Source of the DNA: Blastocatellia bacterium | GTDB lineage: Bacteria; Acidobacteriota; Blastocatellia; Pyrinomonadales; Pyrinomonadaceae | DNA: 7,489 bases | Assembly: GCA_013695195.1 (NCBI GenBank) | Contig: JACDAY010000213.1 | Span: 1 to 7,489, forward strand | Direction of reading: 5' to 3' | Shown here: piece by piece, positions 5,878-7,489 of the stretch | Layout of the letters: every line of letters begins with the position of its first letter | How positions within the stretch are numbered: position 1 is the stretch's first letter | Made by a program: the position numbers and the translations under genes | The notes under the pieces: generated by a model | Told to the model about the DNA's origin: nothing | Database searches by the model: none | The model's input: only the letters and a program-made list of their open reading frames with translations

Positions 5878-6552
5878 TTATAAAATGCCCATCTCGTCAC
5901 GCTTTGTCTTCAAATAGCGTGTCAGATTTTGGTGATATTTAATGGAGAGCGGCACGCGCTCGACGACTTCTATTCCGCAGTCTCTCAGCGTGCGAATTTT
6001 TTCAGGATTGTTCGAGATCAAACGAACGCAATCTAGACCCAGATCAAGCAGGATTTCGGCGCATTGTTCGTAGCGGCGTAAATCAACATTCAGACCCAAC
6101 CGTTCGTTGGCCTCAATTGTATCCGCTCCCTTGTCCTGTAGGGCATAAGCGCGAATTTTATTGATGATGCCGATGCCGCGTCCTTCTTGCTGCTGATAGA
6201 CAATCGCGCCGCAGCCTTCTTCGGCAATCAGCTTCATGGCTGCTTCGAGCTGCTGCCCGCAATCGCATTTAATCGAGCCGAAAACGTCTCCGGTTAAACA
6301 TTGCGAATGAATGCGTACCAGTGCCGGACTTTTGGGCTTAAAAATACCCCGCGTCAATACGACAAATTCTTCATCTGAAACAAGCGAACGGTAAGCGATT
6401 ATCCGAAACTCGCCGAATTTCGTTGGCAACTTCGCTTCGGCCGCGTGCTCGATGGTTTTAATTGATTGATATTTTTCATCACAGACGATTCGAAATCGTG
6501 ATGCCAAATGAGGCATCAAATTTACGGGCGTATTATCCAAATTTTGAATCAT
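5878..6552 (-). CDS. ribA: GTP cyclohydrolase II
   Basis: RibA converts GTP to 2,5-diamino-6-ribosylamino-4(3H)-pyrimidinone 5'-phosphate, formate and pyrophosphate, the first step of riboflavin synthesis, in the cytoplasm. All hallmarks are present in the 224 residues: zinc ligands C85, C96 and C98 in HSQCLTGDVFGSIKCDCG; the GTP-binding segment QQEGRGIGIINKIRAYALQD at 121-140; EANERLGLNVDLRRY with D157 and R159 at the positions of the conserved catalytic Asp and Arg; and SNNPEKIRTL then ERVPL near the C-terminus. It is a stand-alone enzyme with no fused RibB domain. It has about 30 more N-terminal residues than the E. coli enzyme; Met13 is an alternative start, but the chosen ATG has TAGG six bases upstream. 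It begins 13 bases after the stop of a 40-residue membrane gene, suggesting cotranscription with it. I see no FMN riboswitch upstream. Confidence 0.95.
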   Translation of the reverse strand: MIQNLDNTPVNLMPHLASRFRIVCDEKYQSIKTIEHAAEAKLPTKFGEFRIIAYRSLVSDEEFVVLTRGIFKPKSPALVRIHSQCLTGDVFGSIKCDCGQQLEAAMKLIAEEGCGAIVYQQQEGRGIGIINKIRAYALQDKGADTIEANERLGLNVDLRRYEQCAEILLDLGLDCVRLISNNPEKIRTLRDCGIEVVERVPLSIKYHQNLTRYLKTKRDEMGIL

Positions 6553-6565
6553 TATTGCCTACTTA

Positions 6566-6688
6566 TTATTCTCTATTTGTATTACTTGTTTTCTCATTAG
6601 TGCCCATTTCATGAATTGTGTAGGCAAATAGCGCGTAGCAAACCGCTAAACCAACGAGTAAACCGACTATGAAGATAATGCTTGTCAT
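6566..6688 (-). CDS. Small single-pass membrane protein (40 aa), unknown function
   Basis: ATG (6686-6688) overlaps the stop of the upstream 62-residue gene by one base in TAATG, with GCAGGCAGG serving as a ribosome-binding region just before it. The 40-residue product has one hydrophobic segment at about residues 3-24 (IIFIVGLLVGLAVCYALFAY) and a polar, charged tail (HEMGTNEKTSNTNRE), then two consecutive TAA stops. The TAATG junction, the Shine-Dalgarno-like sequence and the 13-base gap to ribA support a real gene. I do not recognise a family; a small subunit or accessory peptide of a membrane complex would fit, but nothing in the sequence names the partner. Confidence 0.65.
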   Translation of the reverse strand: MTSIIFIVGLLVGLAVCYALFAYTIHEMGTNEKTSNTNRE

Positions 6689-6876
6689 TATACCTGCCTG
6701 CCTTTCGCGCTCGCTTTAAAGAAAAGACCAAAGCCAAGGATGGAGGGCACCCATAATCCGACAAAAATTCCGGCATCTCTATTTTCCGCGCCAAACACGC
6801 CGTACCATAGAGAAACCGAAAATAAAAAAGAAACGAAGGCTGCAATTAAAATTATGTAATCTGGTTTGCTGAACAT
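6688..6876 (-). CDS. Small two-pass membrane protein (62 aa), unknown function
   Basis: The start is ATG at 6874-6876, set by a strong AAGGAG Shine-Dalgarno (plus 6884-6889) seven bases upstream; a longer frame reaching 6978 lacks such support and runs through a repeat. The 62-residue protein has two hydrophobic segments at about residues 7-26 (YIILIAAFVSFLFSVSLWYG) and 36-53 (GIFVGLWVPSILGFGLFF), joined by a charged FGAENRDA loop and ended by a basic KASAKGRQV tail, so both ends probably face the cytoplasm. The GIFVGLWVPSIL segment reminds me of small conserved hypothetical proteins in other bacteria, but I cannot name the family. It overlaps the following 40-residue gene by one base and is followed by ribA. 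Confidence 0.75.
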   Translation of the reverse strand: MFSKPDYIILIAAFVSFLFSVSLWYGVFGAENRDAGIFVGLWVPSILGFGLFFKASAKGRQV

Positions 6877-6883
6877 AAATAAA

Positions 6884-6889
6884 CTCCTT
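6884..6889 (-). promoter_or_regulatory. Shine-Dalgarno AAGGAG deciding the start of the 62-aa gene
   Basis: AAGGAG on the minus strand, seven bases before ATG, is the best ribosome-binding site in the window and fixes the start over the upstream in-frame ATG at 6976-6978. Confidence 0.8.
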
Positions 6890-6911
6890 AAAATAATCAA
6901 AAAATGTAAAT

Positions 6912-6953
6912 GATGGACAGAATCTCTAAATGAATCCTGAAATTCTGTCCATC
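6912..6953. repeat. Perfect 12-base inverted repeat with 18-base spacer
   Basis: GATGGACAGAAT (6912-6923) is the exact reverse complement of ATTCTGTCCATC (6942-6953). On the minus strand the hairpin is followed by a T-rich stretch, so it could end transcription of the sigma-factor remnant or shape the leader of the small membrane genes. The CAGAAT/ATTCTGTCC and CAGGATTC wording resembles dispersed intergenic palindromes of the REP or MITE type, which is equally likely. Confidence 0.8.
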
Positions 6954-6976
6954 CCTGCCCCTTGTTCGTTCTGTGC

Positions 6977-7002
6977 ATCTATGCTTGCCATAGATTTTTT
7001 TT
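6977..7002 (+). repeat. Small hairpin ATCTATG/CATAGAT followed by a T run
   Basis: ATCTATG (6977-6983) pairs perfectly with CATAGAT (6989-6995) around CTTGC, and the T run continues to 7002. It has the shape of an intrinsic terminator on the plus strand, but the stem is AT-rich and no plus-strand gene approaches it, so it may simply belong to the repeat-rich spacer. Confidence 0.35.
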
Positions 7003-7017
7003 GGCAACTGAAGCGGT

Positions 7018-7284
7018 TTAATCAACCGACGCATCGCAATCAGTTTTTTTCGGTTGATTGAGTGTTGCGCTCGCGCTCGCAGTATCGCCAAATATCAATA
7101 AAATCTCCTCGGTTGCCGCTTCCGCTTCTTCGCGCGAAGCGGTCAGCTTTCTGGCCCATGCCCAGATGAAATTACCGTAAGTATCAATGCAGTCTTTAAC
7201 GGCAGTTTTATCCTTTTCCGCAATCCTTCGTAGAATGGTCGAAGTCTCCGTTTCTTGAATTCTTCGCGTTGCTGAAGCAATCAT
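7018..7284 (-). pseudogene. Truncated, frameshifted ECF-type RNA polymerase sigma factor (region 2 remnant)
   Basis: The 88-codon frame opens at an ATG with AAGG eight bases upstream. Residues about 15-62 read like sigma region 1.2/2 of an ECF factor: TSTILRRIAEKDKTAVKDC, then a helix with YGNFIWAWARKL and SREEAEAATEEILL. A sigma factor should continue DIWRY. It does so if one base is restored between 7095 and 7096 (TTG-GAT-ATT-TGG-CGA-TAC), whereas the present frame turns to IFGDTASASAT and stops at 7018-7020. The restored frame itself ends at 7040-7042, and the third frame offers LIAMRRLI near 7020-7045, resembling the IARRRLI element that often follows in this family. Regions 3 and 4 are missing. 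This looks like a decayed gene; a short protein could still be made, but not a working sigma factor. Confidence 0.7.
7020..7059. repeat. Perfect 10-base inverted repeat inside the sigma-factor remnant
   Basis: AATCAACCGA (7020-7029) and TCGGTTGATT (7050-7059) are exact reverse complements with 20 bases between. The arms frame the decayed end of the sigma gene and the spacer contains a run of T bases. It may mark a repeat insertion or an inversion-type rearrangement that helped break the gene. Confidence 0.65.
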
Positions 7285-7309
7285 TGTATTTACCTTAAAA
7301 ATTCTCTCA

Positions 7310-7489
7310 TCAAGCTGCTTTGCTCATGAAAGATTCGCTGCCAAACATCCTGCGAATTGCCAAAACTTCTTCAACGCGGTTGTTTTCTCGGCACTCGGCA
7401 ATCCAATTTGAAACCGTGTCCGCCATCATGCAGTGCAAACGGCGTTCAATTTTTTCTCCGCTCATCGTTGCTACCAGCTTTGGTTCGGA
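7310..7489 (-). CDS. C-terminal part of an unidentified protein (5' end outside window)
   Basis: The minus-strand frame is open from the right edge to TGA at 7310-7312, giving at least 59 residues. It contains GEKIERRLHCMMADTVSNWI, AECRENNRVEEVLAIRRMF and a short SESFMSKAA end. It is predicted mostly helical, with no membrane segment. An internal ATG (7463-7465) would give 51 residues, but its upstream region shows no convincing ribosome-binding site, so the gene probably starts beyond the window. It ends 25 bases before the sigma-factor remnant and shares its direction, so the two were likely one operon. I do not recognise the family. Confidence 0.55.
   Translation of the reverse strand, partial: SEPKLVATMSGEKIERRLHCMMADTVSNWIAECRENNRVEEVLAIRRMFGSESFMSKAA

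Noticed and set aside
6688..6978. Longer 96-residue version of the small membrane protein
   Set aside because: The extension is encoded by the 12-base inverted repeat region; a strong AAGGAG with proper spacing sits at the internal ATG.
6897..7091. 64-codon minus-strand frame between the sigma remnant and the small membrane genes
   Set aside because: Only its start resembles sigma debris; the rest reads through the palindromes and is not a gene in its own right.

Overview
The window reads as a piece of a bacterial chromosome of moderate GC. The OmpR-type DNA-binding domain placed beside a secreted glycosidase, and a relic of an ECF sigma factor of a kind I associate with Blastocatellia, make Acidobacteriota my best guess. 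That is an inference from gene style only; no rRNA or other firm marker is present.

Left part (1-4139): a carbohydrate-degradation block. It opens with the C-terminal part of a glycoside hydrolase carrying a beta-galactosidase-type trimerisation domain (+ strand, cut by the window edge). Converging on it are a winged-helix DNA-binding protein and, 3 bases downstream of its stop, a secreted GH92 alpha-mannosidase with an extra C-terminal beta domain (- strand).

Middle (4140-5088): about 950 bases without an intact gene, but with structure. It holds a possible N-terminal remnant of a tyrosine integrase (4432-4647), iterated 10-base units and a perfect 16-base direct repeat (4696-4711 and 4800-4815), then the 3' half of a tRNA-Asn gene beginning near the anticodon loop (4827-4870). 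Together these look like the right end of an integrative element inserted at a tRNA-Asn gene. By the usual geometry the element, and so possibly the glycosidase block, lies to the left and the older chromosome to the right.

Right part (5089-7489, all - strand): read in transcription order, an unidentified C-terminal gene fragment at the right edge, a frameshifted ECF sigma factor remnant, a spacer with a perfect 12+12 base inverted repeat, two tiny membrane proteins overlapping by one base (62 and 40 aa), ribA (GTP cyclohydrolase II), and a short-chain dehydrogenase pseudogene with two frameshifts and a lost catalytic serine. Only ribA and the two small membrane genes look intact on this side.

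The strongest leads are the unlisted att-like tRNA fragment with its repeats and possible integrase relic, the two small overlapping membrane genes just upstream of ribA, and the gene decay on the chromosomal side.
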